Shown here piece after piece: positions 5,394-13,510 of a stretch of 13,510 bases of DNA. The stretch comes from Cytophagales bacterium (GTDB taxonomy: Bacteria; Bacteroidota; Bacteroidia; Cytophagales; Cyclobacteriaceae). A model generated the notes under the pieces. That model had not been told where the DNA came from and did not search any database. It worked only from the letters and a program-made list of their open reading frames with translations. Both the position numbers and the translations under genes were made by a program. The stretch is taken from NCBI GenBank assembly GCA_003537495.1, contig DPSB01000583.1, positions 1,618-15,127 on the forward strand, in the 5' to 3' direction. How positions within the stretch are numbered: position 1 is the stretch's first letter; each line of letters starts with the position of its first letter.

Positions 5394-6497
5394 ATGACAA
5401 AGAAAGGATTACAACTCGAACCCATCTCATCCTGGATGAAGACCAGCAGACCCGTTATCATTAGCGGTCCGTGCAGTGCAGAGACAGAAGAACAAACAAT
5501 CGCGACAGCTAAACAAGTTGCGGCTACTGGCAAGGTGCATGCGTTGCGTGCCGGTATCTGGAAGCCGCGCACAAGACCTGGCCAATACGAAGGTGCCGGT
5601 GATATAGGTTTAAAATGGTTGGTGCAAGCGGGTAAAGAAACTGGGTTACCGGTAACCACTGAAGTTGCCAATGCGGCCCACGTGGAAGCGGCATTAAAAG
5701 CCGGTGTAAATTTTTTATGGGTAGGTGCGCGCACCACGGTAAATCCATTCTCGGTTCAGGAAGTTGCCGATGCTTTAAAAGGTGTTGACATTCCGGTGTT
5801 GGTAAAAAATCCTATTAACCCGGATGTCGAGTTGTGGCTGGGTGCGCTGGAACGTTTGAACAAGGCAGGTATTACCAAGTTGGCTGCCATTCATCGTGGA
5901 TTCTCTTCATTCGAGAAAGGCCCGTTTCGTAATGCACCGATGTGGGATCTGGCTATCGAATTAAAAACCCGGGGTCCTGAATTGGATATGATTTGCGATC
6001 CAAGTCACATCGCTGGTAATCGCGATTTGATTGCCTTCATTTCGCAGAAAGCACTTGATCTGGATATGGCGGGTTTGATGATTGAGAGTCATATTAACCC
6101 TGATGCTGCATGGAGCGATGCCAAACAACAAGTTACTCCAGCTGTGCTGGGTAAAATCATTAGTGAGTTGGTAGTTAGAACTGCGTCTGTGGAGAATAAG
6201 ACTTTCAAAGACACGTTGAGTATTTTGCGTGAGCAGATTGACCAGTTGGATGATGAAATTATGCAACGCTTATCGCAGCGCATGAAAATCTCAGAGAAGA
6301 TTGGACAGTATAAGAAAGAAAATAACGTAACCATCCTGCAGGTAAACCGCTGGGAAGAAATTGTACAAACCCGTATTGCTTTATGTAAGGCAATGGGATT
6401 AAACGAAGAGTTTACAAACGATTTGCTGAAGTTGATTCACCATGAGTCGATACAGGTACAGACTAAAGTGATGAATCAAATTGCAGAGCGGGTGTGA
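5394..6497 (+). CDS. aroF: DAHP synthase (type I-beta) fused to AroQ chorismate mutase
   Basis: This 367-residue protein has two domains. Residues 1-263 form a type I-beta 3-deoxy-7-phosphoheptulonate synthase, which condenses phosphoenolpyruvate with erythrose 4-phosphate: GPCS at 25-28 (metal-binding Cys), KPRT at 57-60, IHRGF at 166-170, CDPSH at 201-205 and ESH at 231-233. Residues 270-360 form an AroQ-type chorismate mutase helical domain, with LREQIDQLD at 278-286, QRM near 295-297 and NRWEE at 318-322. The same fusion occurs in other Bacteroidetes, where the mutase domain passes prephenate inhibition to the synthase. Here it supplies the mutase missing from both pheA and tyrA. The 60-nt gap after tyrA holds no terminator; TAATTTTA at 5379-5386 could be a weak internal promoter box. 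Confidence 0.94.
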   Translation: MTKKGLQLEPISSWMKTSRPVIISGPCSAETEEQTIATAKQVAATGKVHALRAGIWKPRTRPGQYEGAGDIGLKWLVQAGKETGLPVTTEVANAAHVEAALKAGVNFLWVGARTTVNPFSVQEVADALKGVDIPVLVKNPINPDVELWLGALERLNKAGITKLAAIHRGFSSFEKGPFRNAPMWDLAIELKTRGPELDMICDPSHIAGNRDLIAFISQKALDLDMAGLMIESHINPDAAWSDAKQQVTPAVLGKIISELVVRTASVENKTFKDTLSILREQIDQLDDEIMQRLSQRMKISEKIGQYKKENNVTILQVNRWEEIVQTRIALCKAMGLNEEFTNDLLKLIHHESIQVQTKVMNQIAERV

Positions 6498-6553
6498 CCC
6501 TCACCCCGTCCTCGTTCCTCGGACACCCTCTCCCCAGGGAGAGGGGGCGGGGG
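6498..6553. repeat. GC-rich hairpin repeat after the aromatic operon
   Basis: This 56-nt stretch is about 75% G+C, far above its surroundings. CCCTCTCCC (6526-6534) and GGGAGAGGG (6537-6545) form a near-continuous stem, and CCCCG (6504-6508) can pair with CGGGG (6548-6552) around it. It begins directly at the stop codon of the preceding gene. CCCTCACCCC...CCCTCTCCCC patterns occur as dispersed intergenic repeats in several bacterial groups (general knowledge). It may also act as a transcript-end hairpin, but no T tract follows. Confidence 0.7.
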
Positions 6554-6570
6554 ATTAATATTGAAATTGT

Positions 6571-7287
6571 ATGAGATTAATTACGCTTTTTATTATTGCC
6601 AGTTCGATTGTTCTTCAAGCCCAACCGGTTGATAAAAATTACTTGCTGGGAAAGTTTGATCCGGCAACGCATCCTCAGTTTGTAAAGTTGGCCGATGAAC
6701 ATACACGCGGAAGTGGCCGTGGGGCTTATCTGAGAAAAGAAACCTACGAAGCTTTTATAAAGATGAGCGATGCTGCCCGCAAGGAAGGCGTTGAACTAAC
6801 CATCATTTCAGCCACGCGTAATTTTGATTCACAAAAACGTATTTGGGAAAACAAGTGGAATGGCAAAGTGCAAGTAGAAGGAAAAGACCTGACTACCGTT
6901 ACCGATTTGAAAGAACGTGCACGACTCATCTTATTATACAGCTCCATGCCGTCCACCTCGCGCCACCATTGGGGAACGGATATGGATTTGAATGCACTCA
7001 ATAATAGCTTCTTTGATTCAGGCGAAGGCTTAAAAATTTATACCTGGCTTAAAGCCCATGCTGCTGAATACGGTTTCTGCCAGCCTTATACCGCTAAAGA
7101 TTCAGGCCGCACCGGCTACGAAGAAGAGCGCTGGCATTGGAGTTACCTACCCTTATCGGGCGAATTTTTAGAGCAATACCAAAAGCAAGTCAACTACGAA
7201 GATATTACCGGATTCGAAGGCAGTACGGTTGCTAAATCAATGGGTGTAATTAAGAGTTATGTTGAAGGAGTAGCGTGTAAGAAGTAA
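6571..7287 (+). CDS. Secreted D-alanyl-D-alanine carboxypeptidase, M15/VanY family
   Basis: The protein has 238 residues. The N-terminus is a signal peptide (hydrophobic 3-15, probable cut after LQAQ near residue 18). The body is a zinc peptidase of family M15B. SATRNFDSQ at 80-88 matches the family's S-x-x-R segment; SRHHWGTDMD at 130-139 is the SxHxxGxxxD motif giving zinc ligands H132 and D139; and EERWHW at 185-190 gives the catalytic Glu186 and third ligand His189. The enzyme would trim terminal D-Ala from peptidoglycan stem peptides in the periplasm. The residue after Ser130 is Arg, where VanY has Glu. It is separated from the aromatic operon by the GC-rich hairpin and from the large gene downstream by 138 nt, so it is probably transcribed alone. 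Confidence 0.9.
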   Translation: MRLITLFIIASSIVLQAQPVDKNYLLGKFDPATHPQFVKLADEHTRGSGRGAYLRKETYEAFIKMSDAARKEGVELTIISATRNFDSQKRIWENKWNGKVQVEGKDLTTVTDLKERARLILLYSSMPSTSRHHWGTDMDLNALNNSFFDSGEGLKIYTWLKAHAAEYGFCQPYTAKDSGRTGYEEERWHWSYLPLSGEFLEQYQKQVNYEDITGFEGSTVAKSMGVIKSYVEGVACKK

Positions 7288-7305
7288 ACGCATTACATAG
7301 TCTCA

Positions 7306-7336
7306 GGTCTGACCTCAAATTGTAAGACCATTTTTT
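7306..7336 (+). terminator. Possible intrinsic terminator after the M15 peptidase
   Basis: GGTCT (7306-7310) pairs with AGACC (7325-7329), followed by A and TTTTTT (7331-7336). The stem is only 5 bp with a 14-nt loop, so it is weak, but its place 18 nt after the stop codon and the T tract support the call. The remaining gap to 7425 shows no clear TAnnTTTG promoter. Confidence 0.4.
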
Positions 7337-7425
7337 ATTCTTCCCAGAAATTTTCTGAATAGATCGCAATATCTCTATCACTTTAGCGATATTTAGATTC
7401 CCGCTTAAACCTCAATTCCTCTGGT

Positions 7426-10400
7426 ATGAAAAAAGCTCTTATTGGTCTGTTGGTAGTTGGCGTAGCAGCCGCAGGTATCTACTACTTCGCTTTCCGTAAA
7501 ACGGAACAACCCGTTAACTCAACCATCAACCCCGCCTTTGGTCAGTACATTACTTCTTATACTGCCGGTGTTATCGGGTCGGGCTCACCCATCCGTGTAG
7601 TGCTTTCGCATGATGTAGCCGAAGAAACAGCGGTGGGGTCTGAAACAACCCTTAAATTATTTGATCTCAAACCATCCGTAAAGGGAACTACCGTTTGGGT
7701 TGACAAGCGCACGCTTGAGTTCAAACCCGAGGCGCGTCTTATTTCGGGTCAGATCTATAAAGTAGACTTTAGCCTAAGCCGGTTGATGGAAGTCCCTGCC
7801 GATCTCAAAACTTTTGAATTCTCGCTGCAGGTAATTCCACAAAACTTCGAGGTTTCGGTTGATAACATAAAGCCGTATGTAAAAACGGATTTAAAGCGCC
7901 AGAAAATTGAGGGTGTGGTGTACACAGCCGACTTTGCTGAAAATGAATCGGTTGAAAAAATGATTGCTGCAAATCAGGAGGGTACTTCGCTAAAAGTAAG
8001 TTGGACTCATACTGGCGAAGGCAAAACACATGCTTTTGTGGTGGAAGATGTAGCCCGTAAAGATGCAGCCAGTAAAGTTACATTGGCATTTGCCGGTGCT
8101 TCTCTTAATGTAGAACATCAGGAAGAACGTGAAGTAGAAATTCCTGCGCTGGGTGACTTTAAAGTGGTGAATGTCCGCGTAGAGCAAGGCACCAGCCAAC
8201 AGGTTGTTGTTCAGTTTTCCGATCCGCTTAACGAAACTCAGAATCTGGAAGGACTTATTCGTATTTCGGAATTAGCAAGTCTTGATTTTGAGGTGAAGGA
8301 CAATGAAATCAAAGTGTTTCCGCCAGTACGCCAAACAGGCTCGCGCACCATTACCATCGAAGCCGGAGTAAAAAATATTCTCAACTATAAAATGAATGAA
8401 GCGGCTACGTTCGATGTAGCGTTTGAACAAACACTACCGGCTGTGCGCTTTGTAGGTAAAGGAAGTATTCTGCCATCAACCGATGGTTTGATTATGCCCT
8501 TTGAAGCTGTGAACCTGAAGTCGGTAGATGTAAAGGTGATTAAGATTTATGAAGATAACGTGCTTCAGTTTTTACAGGTAAATGATTTTGATGGTAGCCA
8601 GGAACTGAGGCGTGTGGGTCGACCTGTATTAAGTAAAACTATCTCACTTGAAAATGCAGGAGTAGCCGATTTAGGAAAGTGGAATCGCTTTACGCTTGAT
8701 CTGTCTACGTTGATTCAGGCTGAGCAAGGTGCGATCTATCAGGTGCGCATCAGTTTTAAAAAATCTTACCTTGCTTATGTGTGCGAAGGTGGTGAAGAAA
8801 CCACCACCACTGAAGGAACCTTTGAGCAATGGGATGGTGATGATGGAGAAGGCGAAGAGAGTTATTGGGATTCGTACGATGATTATTATTACTACGATGA
8901 CTACGAATGGTCGGAACGCGATAACCCTTGCCACTCTTCTTACTACACAGGCAATCGAAACATCAAACGAAATGTATTAGCATCTGATCTTGGCTTATTA
9001 GCCAAACGTGGTGGCGATGATAATACGTTGGTAGTAGTGAATGATCTTAAAACAACCTTACCACTTTCGGGAGTTGAGGTTGAGTTGTACGATTACCAGC
9101 AACAAATAATTGCCACCGCTAAAACAGATAATGACGGTAAAGCAATCTTACAATCACCTAAAAAACCATTTGCCATTGTAGCTAAGAACGGAGTTCAACG
9201 TGGCTTCATGAAAGTACAAGGTGGAGAATCGCTTTCGCTGAGTAATTTTAATGTGAGTGGTGAGTATGTACAGAACGGACTGAAAGGATTTTTGTATGGC
9301 GAACGGGGAGTTTGGCGGCCGGGCGATTCACTTTACCTCAGTTTTATTCTGGAAGATAAAAACAAGTTGTTGCCAGCTTCGCATCCGGTAGTGTTTGAAT
9401 TGCAGAATCCACAAGGCCAGGTTACTACCCGTTTGGTGCGTTCATCATCCGAAAATGGTTTTTACAAATTTGCAACCGCTACCGCAGCCGATGCGCCAAC
9501 CGGTAATTGGTTAGGCCGTGTAAAAGTAGGTGGTACCGAGTTTCAACAATTCTTAAAAATTGAAACCGTTAAGCCAAACCGGTTAAAAATCAATCTTGAC
9601 TTTGGTGTAGATAAACTTACTGCGGGTAACAATAATGTATCGGGCAATCTGAAAGTAAACTGGCTGCACGGTGCGCCCGGAAAAAACCTGCGTGCTCAAT
9701 TTGATGTGCTACTCACCAAAGGCACAACCAAATTCGATCAGTATAAAGAGTATGTGTTTGACGATCCATCCATTGATTTTTACAGTGAAGCTCAAACCAT
9801 TTTTGAAGGAAATACCGATGCCAACGGAAATGCACAAGTAAATGCAAACCTGGAAGTTAATGGTGAAGCACCCGGTACACTCAATGCTGTGTTCAGGGGT
9901 AAGGTGTTTGAAGAGAGTGGTAACTTTAGTATTGATCGCTTTAGTATTCCATTCTATCCATATGAAGCGCTAACAGGTATCAAACTACCTAAGGGAGATA
10001 CCTGGGGTTTATTGCGCACTGATACTATCCAGCGTGTAGATCTGGTCACAGTAGATGCTGATGGTAATCCACTCTCTCGGACAATAGAGTTATCTGTTTA
10101 TAAGGTAAAGGGGTATTGGTGGTGGGACGGCTCGGAAGGTTCGGTAAATTTTATGTCGGGTAATTATTCGCAACCCATTGCTACAGGGCGAGTAAGTACG
10201 GTAAACGGTAAAGGCTCTTGGAATTTTGAAGTTAAGTATCCGGAGTGGGGTCGCTTCTTTGTAAAAGCTTACGATCCGCAAAGTGGACATACAACTGGCA
10301 AAGTGGTGTACATCGATTGGCCGGGTTGGGCTGGTCGTGCGCGCAACGAAGGCGAAGGTGCTACCATGCTTTCGTTTTCATCCGACAAGCAAGTTTACAA

Positions 10401-12972
10401 TGTAGGTGAGAAAGCCATGTTGGTTATTCCGGGTAGCGAAAAAGGTCGCGCGCTTATCAGCATCGAAAACGGAAGTAAAGTATTGCAAACCTATTGGCTC
10501 GAAACTCAGAAAGGCGACAACCAATTTACATTCGATGTTACCAAAGAGATGACACCGAATGTTTTTGTGAACATTACCTTATTGCAGCCACACGCACAAA
10601 CCACCAACGATTTACCGATACGATTGTATGGAGTAATTCCGATTCAGGTAGAAGATCCAAATACACATCTTGAACCAGTTATTGCCATGCCCGATGTGTT
10701 GGAGCCCGGTAAAGAAGTGGTTATTAAAGTAAGTGAAAAATCAAAACGCAAGATGACCTATACGCTTGCAATTGTCGATGAAGGCCTACTTGATCTCACG
10801 CGCTTCACCACTCCCGATGCCTGGAATAAGTTTTATGCGCGCGAAGCGTTGGGTGTAACTACATGGGATCTGTACGATCAGGTAATGGGTTCATTGGGTG
10901 GAAGAGTAGAGCGGTTGCTGGCATTGGGTGGCGATGCTGAGCTGGCAGCCAAAGAAGATGATGCAAAGTCAAATCGTTTTAAACCAGTTGTAAAATTCTT
11001 TGGGCCGATTACCCTTTCGGGTGGAAGTAATGAGCATAAGTTTATCATGCCACAATACATCGGCTCGGTTAAAACTATGCTGGTAGCTGGATATGAAGGT
11101 GCCTACGGTAAAACCGAAAAGGCAACACCGGTGCGCAAGCCACTAATGGTGCTGGCCACCTTGCCGCGCGTGCTCGGTCCAGAAGAACAAGTTAAACTAC
11201 CAATTACATTATTCAAGAGTGAGAACAATATTAAGAATGTGAAGGTGGAAATTAAGGTAAGTGGGCCGCTCGGTATAGTAGATGAATCTTCGCGCACGGT
11301 GGCGATGAACGAAAGTGATCTTACACTCGACTTTGCATTGAACGTGAAGAGCGAAACCGGATTTGCGAAAGTAACAGTTACCGCAACATCTGGAAGTTAT
11401 TCCGCAACCGATGAAATTGAAATTGAAGTTCGCAATCCGAATCCACCGGTTACACAAGTTGCCGATGTAGTGTTGGATGCCGGTAAAACCTGGAACACAA
11501 CTGTAACTCCGTTTGGTGTAGCCGGAACAAACTTGGCAACACTCGAAATTTCAAGTTTGCCACCGGTTAACCTCGGCCAGCGCATGCGCTACCTTTTGCA
11601 ATATCCGTATGGTTGTATAGAACAAACTACTTCATCAGTCTTTCCGCAATTGTATCTCGATAAAGTAAAAGCGTTAACCGATGCGGAGAAAACTACTATT
11701 CAACGCAATGTTACTGCTGGAGTAGAACGATTAAAAACTTTTGTGAATAGTGATGGTGGCTTTGCTTACTGGCCCGGTAGTGGCGATTCTGATAGTTGGG
11801 GCAGTACCTATGCCGGACATTTCTTAATTGAGGCTGAAGCGAAAGGTTACTATGTACCCAACGATATGATCAGGCGTTGGAAAAAGTATCAGAAGAACAA
11901 AGCCCAAAGCTGGCGCAAAGCACAAGAGTATGGTAGCAGTGAATTAATACAAGCCTACCGACTTTACACATTGGCACTTGCTGGCGATGCTGAACTGGGT
12001 GCGATGAACCGCTTGCGCGAACAAGGTAACCTGCCATCAACCGCAGCATGGATGTTGGCCGCAGCGTATGTAAAAGCCGGACAACCGGAAGCTGCTAAAA
12101 AGTTGATTGAAAAATTACCGACACAAGTTAAACCGTACCAGGAGTTGGCATATTCCTATGGCTCCGACTTGCGTGATAAGGCAATTATTCTGGAGACATT
12201 AATCCTGTTGAATGACAGAACTCGTGCGTTTGAAATTGTAAAAGAACTTTCGGTTGCCTTAAGCGATTTTAATTATTGGATGAACACGCAAACATTAGCC
12301 TGGAGTTTAAAATCGGTTGGTTCATTTGCGAGTGGTGAAAAAGGTGATCTGAAATTTTCATACACGTATAATGGCAAAGAAGTAACCACAGGCACTGATT
12401 TACCGGTTGCGTCTATTGTTTTACCAGCAGGAAGTAAACCAGCCGATCTGAAAGTAGTAAGTGCCAGCAAAGCTGTTTTGTTTGCACGTGTAATACAAGA
12501 AGGAGTACCCGCACGCGGCACAGAGGAAGATAGTGAGAAGAATTTGACACTAGGCGTTAGTTACACCAAAACCGATGGCACTCCGTTAGATCCAGCCACA
12601 TTGGAGCAAGGGACTGAGTTTGTAGCCACGGTTACGGTATTCAATCCGGGTATGCGTGGACTTTATAAAAACCTTGCACTCAATCAGATTTTTCCTTCGG
12701 GTTGGGAGATAAACAACTTACGCTTAACAGGCGATGATGCGGCAAAGATTACCGGTGATGTACCTACCTACCAAGACATCCGCGATGATCGGGTTTATAC
12801 GTACTTTGATCTGGGTGCGCGGCAATCCAAAACGTTTAAGGTGATGCTTACGGCCAGCTATGCAGGTTCGTATTACTTACCGGCTGTAAGTTGCGAAGCC
12901 ATGTACGATAACAACATCTATGCACGCAAGAAGGGTAAGGTAGTGGAGGTTGTAAAGCGAGTGGTGCAATAG
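7426..12972 (+). CDS. Large bacterial alpha-2-macroglobulin-like protein with thioester
   Basis: The protein has 1848 residues, in the usual range for bacterial A2M proteins. Residues 4-23 are a hydrophobic segment without a lipobox Cys, so it is either anchored by a transmembrane helix or exported, unlike the lipoprotein YfhM of E. coli. A chain of beta-rich MG domains follows. GVWRPGDSLYL near 627-637 is typical of bacterial members. A segment reading YTLAIVDEGLLDL near 1110 marks the MG6-like domain, and the variable stretch around 1157-1185 is the likely protease bait region. Cys1397 to Gln1400 (YGCIEQ) form the thioester motif within the alpha-helical thioester domain, then MG-like C-terminal domains. 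Such proteins are thought to trap proteases in the periplasm covalently. An acidic Tyr/Asp-rich insert (about 466-496) lies between Cys453 and Cys502. Only four Cys are present in total. Confidence 0.93.
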   Translation: MKKALIGLLVVGVAAAGIYYFAFRKTEQPVNSTINPAFGQYITSYTAGVIGSGSPIRVVLSHDVAEETAVGSETTLKLFDLKPSVKGTTVWVDKRTLEFKPEARLISGQIYKVDFSLSRLMEVPADLKTFEFSLQVIPQNFEVSVDNIKPYVKTDLKRQKIEGVVYTADFAENESVEKMIAANQEGTSLKVSWTHTGEGKTHAFVVEDVARKDAASKVTLAFAGASLNVEHQEEREVEIPALGDFKVVNVRVEQGTSQQVVVQFSDPLNETQNLEGLIRISELASLDFEVKDNEIKVFPPVRQTGSRTITIEAGVKNILNYKMNEAATFDVAFEQTLPAVRFVGKGSILPSTDGLIMPFEAVNLKSVDVKVIKIYEDNVLQFLQVNDFDGSQELRRVGRPVLSKTISLENAGVADLGKWNRFTLDLSTLIQAEQGAIYQVRISFKKSYLAYVCEGGEETTTTEGTFEQWDGDDGEGEESYWDSYDDYYYYDDYEWSERDNPCHSSYYTGNRNIKRNVLASDLGLLAKRGGDDNTLVVVNDLKTTLPLSGVEVELYDYQQQIIATAKTDNDGKAILQSPKKPFAIVAKNGVQRGFMKVQGGESLSLSNFNVSGEYVQNGLKGFLYGERGVWRPGDSLYLSFILEDKNKLLPASHPVVFELQNPQGQVTTRLVRSSSENGFYKFATATAADAPTGNWLGRVKVGGTEFQQFLKIETVKPNRLKINLDFGVDKLTAGNNNVSGNLKVNWLHGAPGKNLRAQFDVLLTKGTTKFDQYKEYVFDDPSIDFYSEAQTIFEGNTDANGNAQVNANLEVNGEAPGTLNAVFRGKVFEESGNFSIDRFSIPFYPYEALTGIKLPKGDTWGLLRTDTIQRVDLVTVDADGNPLSRTIELSVYKVKGYWWWDGSEGSVNFMSGNYSQPIATGRVSTVNGKGSWNFEVKYPEWGRFFVKAYDPQSGHTTGKVVYIDWPGWAGRARNEGEGATMLSFSSDKQVYNVGEKAMLVIPGSEKGRALISIENGSKVLQTYWLETQKGDNQFTFDVTKEMTPNVFVNITLLQPHAQTTNDLPIRLYGVIPIQVEDPNTHLEPVIAMPDVLEPGKEVVIKVSEKSKRKMTYTLAIVDEGLLDLTRFTTPDAWNKFYAREALGVTTWDLYDQVMGSLGGRVERLLALGGDAELAAKEDDAKSNRFKPVVKFFGPITLSGGSNEHKFIMPQYIGSVKTMLVAGYEGAYGKTEKATPVRKPLMVLATLPRVLGPEEQVKLPITLFKSENNIKNVKVEIKVSGPLGIVDESSRTVAMNESDLTLDFALNVKSETGFAKVTVTATSGSYSATDEIEIEVRNPNPPVTQVADVVLDAGKTWNTTVTPFGVAGTNLATLEISSLPPVNLGQRMRYLLQYPYGCIEQTTSSVFPQLYLDKVKALTDAEKTTIQRNVTAGVERLKTFVNSDGGFAYWPGSGDSDSWGSTYAGHFLIEAEAKGYYVPNDMIRRWKKYQKNKAQSWRKAQEYGSSELIQAYRLYTLALAGDAELGAMNRLREQGNLPSTAAWMLAAAYVKAGQPEAAKKLIEKLPTQVKPYQELAYSYGSDLRDKAIILETLILLNDRTRAFEIVKELSVALSDFNYWMNTQTLAWSLKSVGSFASGEKGDLKFSYTYNGKEVTTGTDLPVASIVLPAGSKPADLKVVSASKAVLFARVIQEGVPARGTEEDSEKNLTLGVSYTKTDGTPLDPATLEQGTEFVATVTVFNPGMRGLYKNLALNQIFPSGWEINNLRLTGDDAAKITGDVPTYQDIRDDRVYTYFDLGARQSKTFKVMLTASYAGSYYLPAVSCEAMYDNNIYARKKGKVVEVVKRVVQ

Positions 12973-12990
12973 CGCCTAATTAATTGATCA

Positions 12991-13422
12991 ATGAAAAGAG
13001 AAGAGTTTGATTCAGAAGGCATACGAAGTAATAAATTGTTCTATTTAATGCTTAGATATGGGTTGCTTTTCTTAGGAGTGGCTTTAATTATTAGGGATTT
13101 AATTTTTGAAACATTTGATTCAATTTATGGGCCTCAATTCCTGTTTGGTTTGATTATAATTTTTTCTGGATTACTCATGTTTTATTTTGTTCGATTTGCT
13201 AATGTCAATATAAACCAGATTCAATATGGAGACAACAAAATTGTTAAGTGGTCGGATGTTAGGTATATAGAAAGAATTGGATTTTTGTTTTTAGTCATAA
13301 CAAAAAGGCCACAAGGATTTATACTTTTCCCAATTGATAAACTCGGTTCTTTACTTTGGAATTACTCGGATTCTACAATGGTTCAGTTGATCTCCAAGGT
13401 TAAGGAGAAATATGATCTATAG
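12991..13422 (+). CDS. Small membrane protein, possibly with PH-like domain
   Basis: This 143-residue protein is not recognised as a named family. Residues 1-15 are polar, about 16-37 and 50-69 are two membrane helices separated by a short acidic loop, and the rest (70-143) looks like a beta-rich cytoplasmic domain ending in an amphipathic helix. The helix pair followed by a segment like IQYGDNKIVKWSDVRYIE resembles bacterial PH-like (bPH/YdbT-style) membrane proteins, but this is a shape-level impression. The gene is visibly more AT-rich than its neighbours. It starts 18 nt after the A2M stop, so it may be read through from that gene, though a functional link is not evident. Real gene status is supported by an open frame with ATG, and by good membrane-protein composition. 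Confidence 0.65.
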   Translation: MKREEFDSEGIRSNKLFYLMLRYGLLFLGVALIIRDLIFETFDSIYGPQFLFGLIIIFSGLLMFYFVRFANVNINQIQYGDNKIVKWSDVRYIERIGFLFLVITKRPQGFILFPIDKLGSLLWNYSDSTMVQLISKVKEKYDL

Positions 13423-13442
13423 AATTAGTTTTTAATATAATA

Positions 13443-13510
13443 ATGAAACTTGCCCTTGCGCAAACCAAACCCATAACAGGCAATATCAGTGCTAACATAA
13501 TTGCGCATGA
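13443..13510 (+). CDS. Carbon-nitrogen hydrolase (nitrilase superfamily), 3' end beyond window
   Basis: The first 22 codons read M-K-L-A-L-A-Q-T-K-P-I-T-G-N-I, followed by SANIIAH, before the window ends. This matches the start of nitrilase-superfamily amidohydrolases, where a first beta strand of the form K(I/L)xLAQ is followed by a Pro, a G(D/N)I turn and an Asn. Members hydrolyse amides or nitriles; the glutaminase domain of NAD synthetase begins in the same way. None of the Glu-Lys-Cys catalytic triad is within view, so the subfamily cannot be set. The ATG is 20 nt after the preceding stop. Confidence 0.7.
   Translation, partial: MKLALAQTKPITGNISANIIAH

Noticed and set aside
7338..7425. 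Promoter for the A2M gene
   Set aside because: ATATTTAGAT and similar AT-rich strings occur, but none matches TAnnTTTG well or has a spaced -33 partner.
8815..8930. Frameshift or sequencing error in the low-complexity part of the A2M gene
   Set aside because: The frame stays open and resumes clear MG-domain sequence on both sides, and flanking Cys residues suggest a real insert.

Overview
The window looks like a chromosomal piece of a Bacteroidota genome, most likely from a Cytophagales-type organism. The base composition is moderate. Starts lack Shine-Dalgarno sequences. Several gaps contain boxes resembling the Bacteroidetes promoter (-7 TAnnTTTG). A separate chorismate mutase domain is fused to a type I-beta DAHP synthase, a fusion known from this phylum. 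The taxon is inferred from protein style only.

Layout. Positions 2-652 hold a TauE/SafE-type membrane permease cut by the left edge. Then come two unrelated-looking SET-domain methyltransferase genes facing each other (698-1201 plus, 1253-1669 minus). The second is apparently co-transcribed with a small coiled-coil lipoprotein (1683-2120 minus). A roughly 300-base divergent gap (2121-2423) separates these from a four-gene aromatic amino acid operon: prephenate dehydratase (pheA), a PLP aminotransferase, prephenate dehydrogenase (tyrA) and a DAHP synthase-chorismate mutase fusion. Together they supply the entry step of the shikimate route, the chorismate-to-prephenate step and both branches to Phe and Tyr.

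The most striking element is in that gap. A 25-codon leader ORF (2284-2361) contains the run FYFFYFFY. It is followed by a perfect 11-bp hairpin with a T5 tract ending 5 nt before the pheA start. The 5' arm of this terminator can instead pair with a segment inside the leader ORF. A further long stem between the Phe/Tyr codon region and the end of the leader ORF can sequester the region around that segment. This is a complete ribosome-mediated transcription attenuator that would sense both Phe and Tyr, and no usual ORF call would report it.

Downstream lie a GC-rich hairpin repeat (6498-6553), a secreted VanY/M15-type DD-carboxypeptidase, a very large thioester-containing alpha-2-macroglobulin-like protein anchored by an N-terminal membrane segment (7426-12972), a small two-helix membrane protein, and the first 22 codons of a carbon-nitrogen hydrolase (nitrilase superfamily) gene cut by the right edge. 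No tRNA, rRNA, CRISPR array or insertion sequence was seen.
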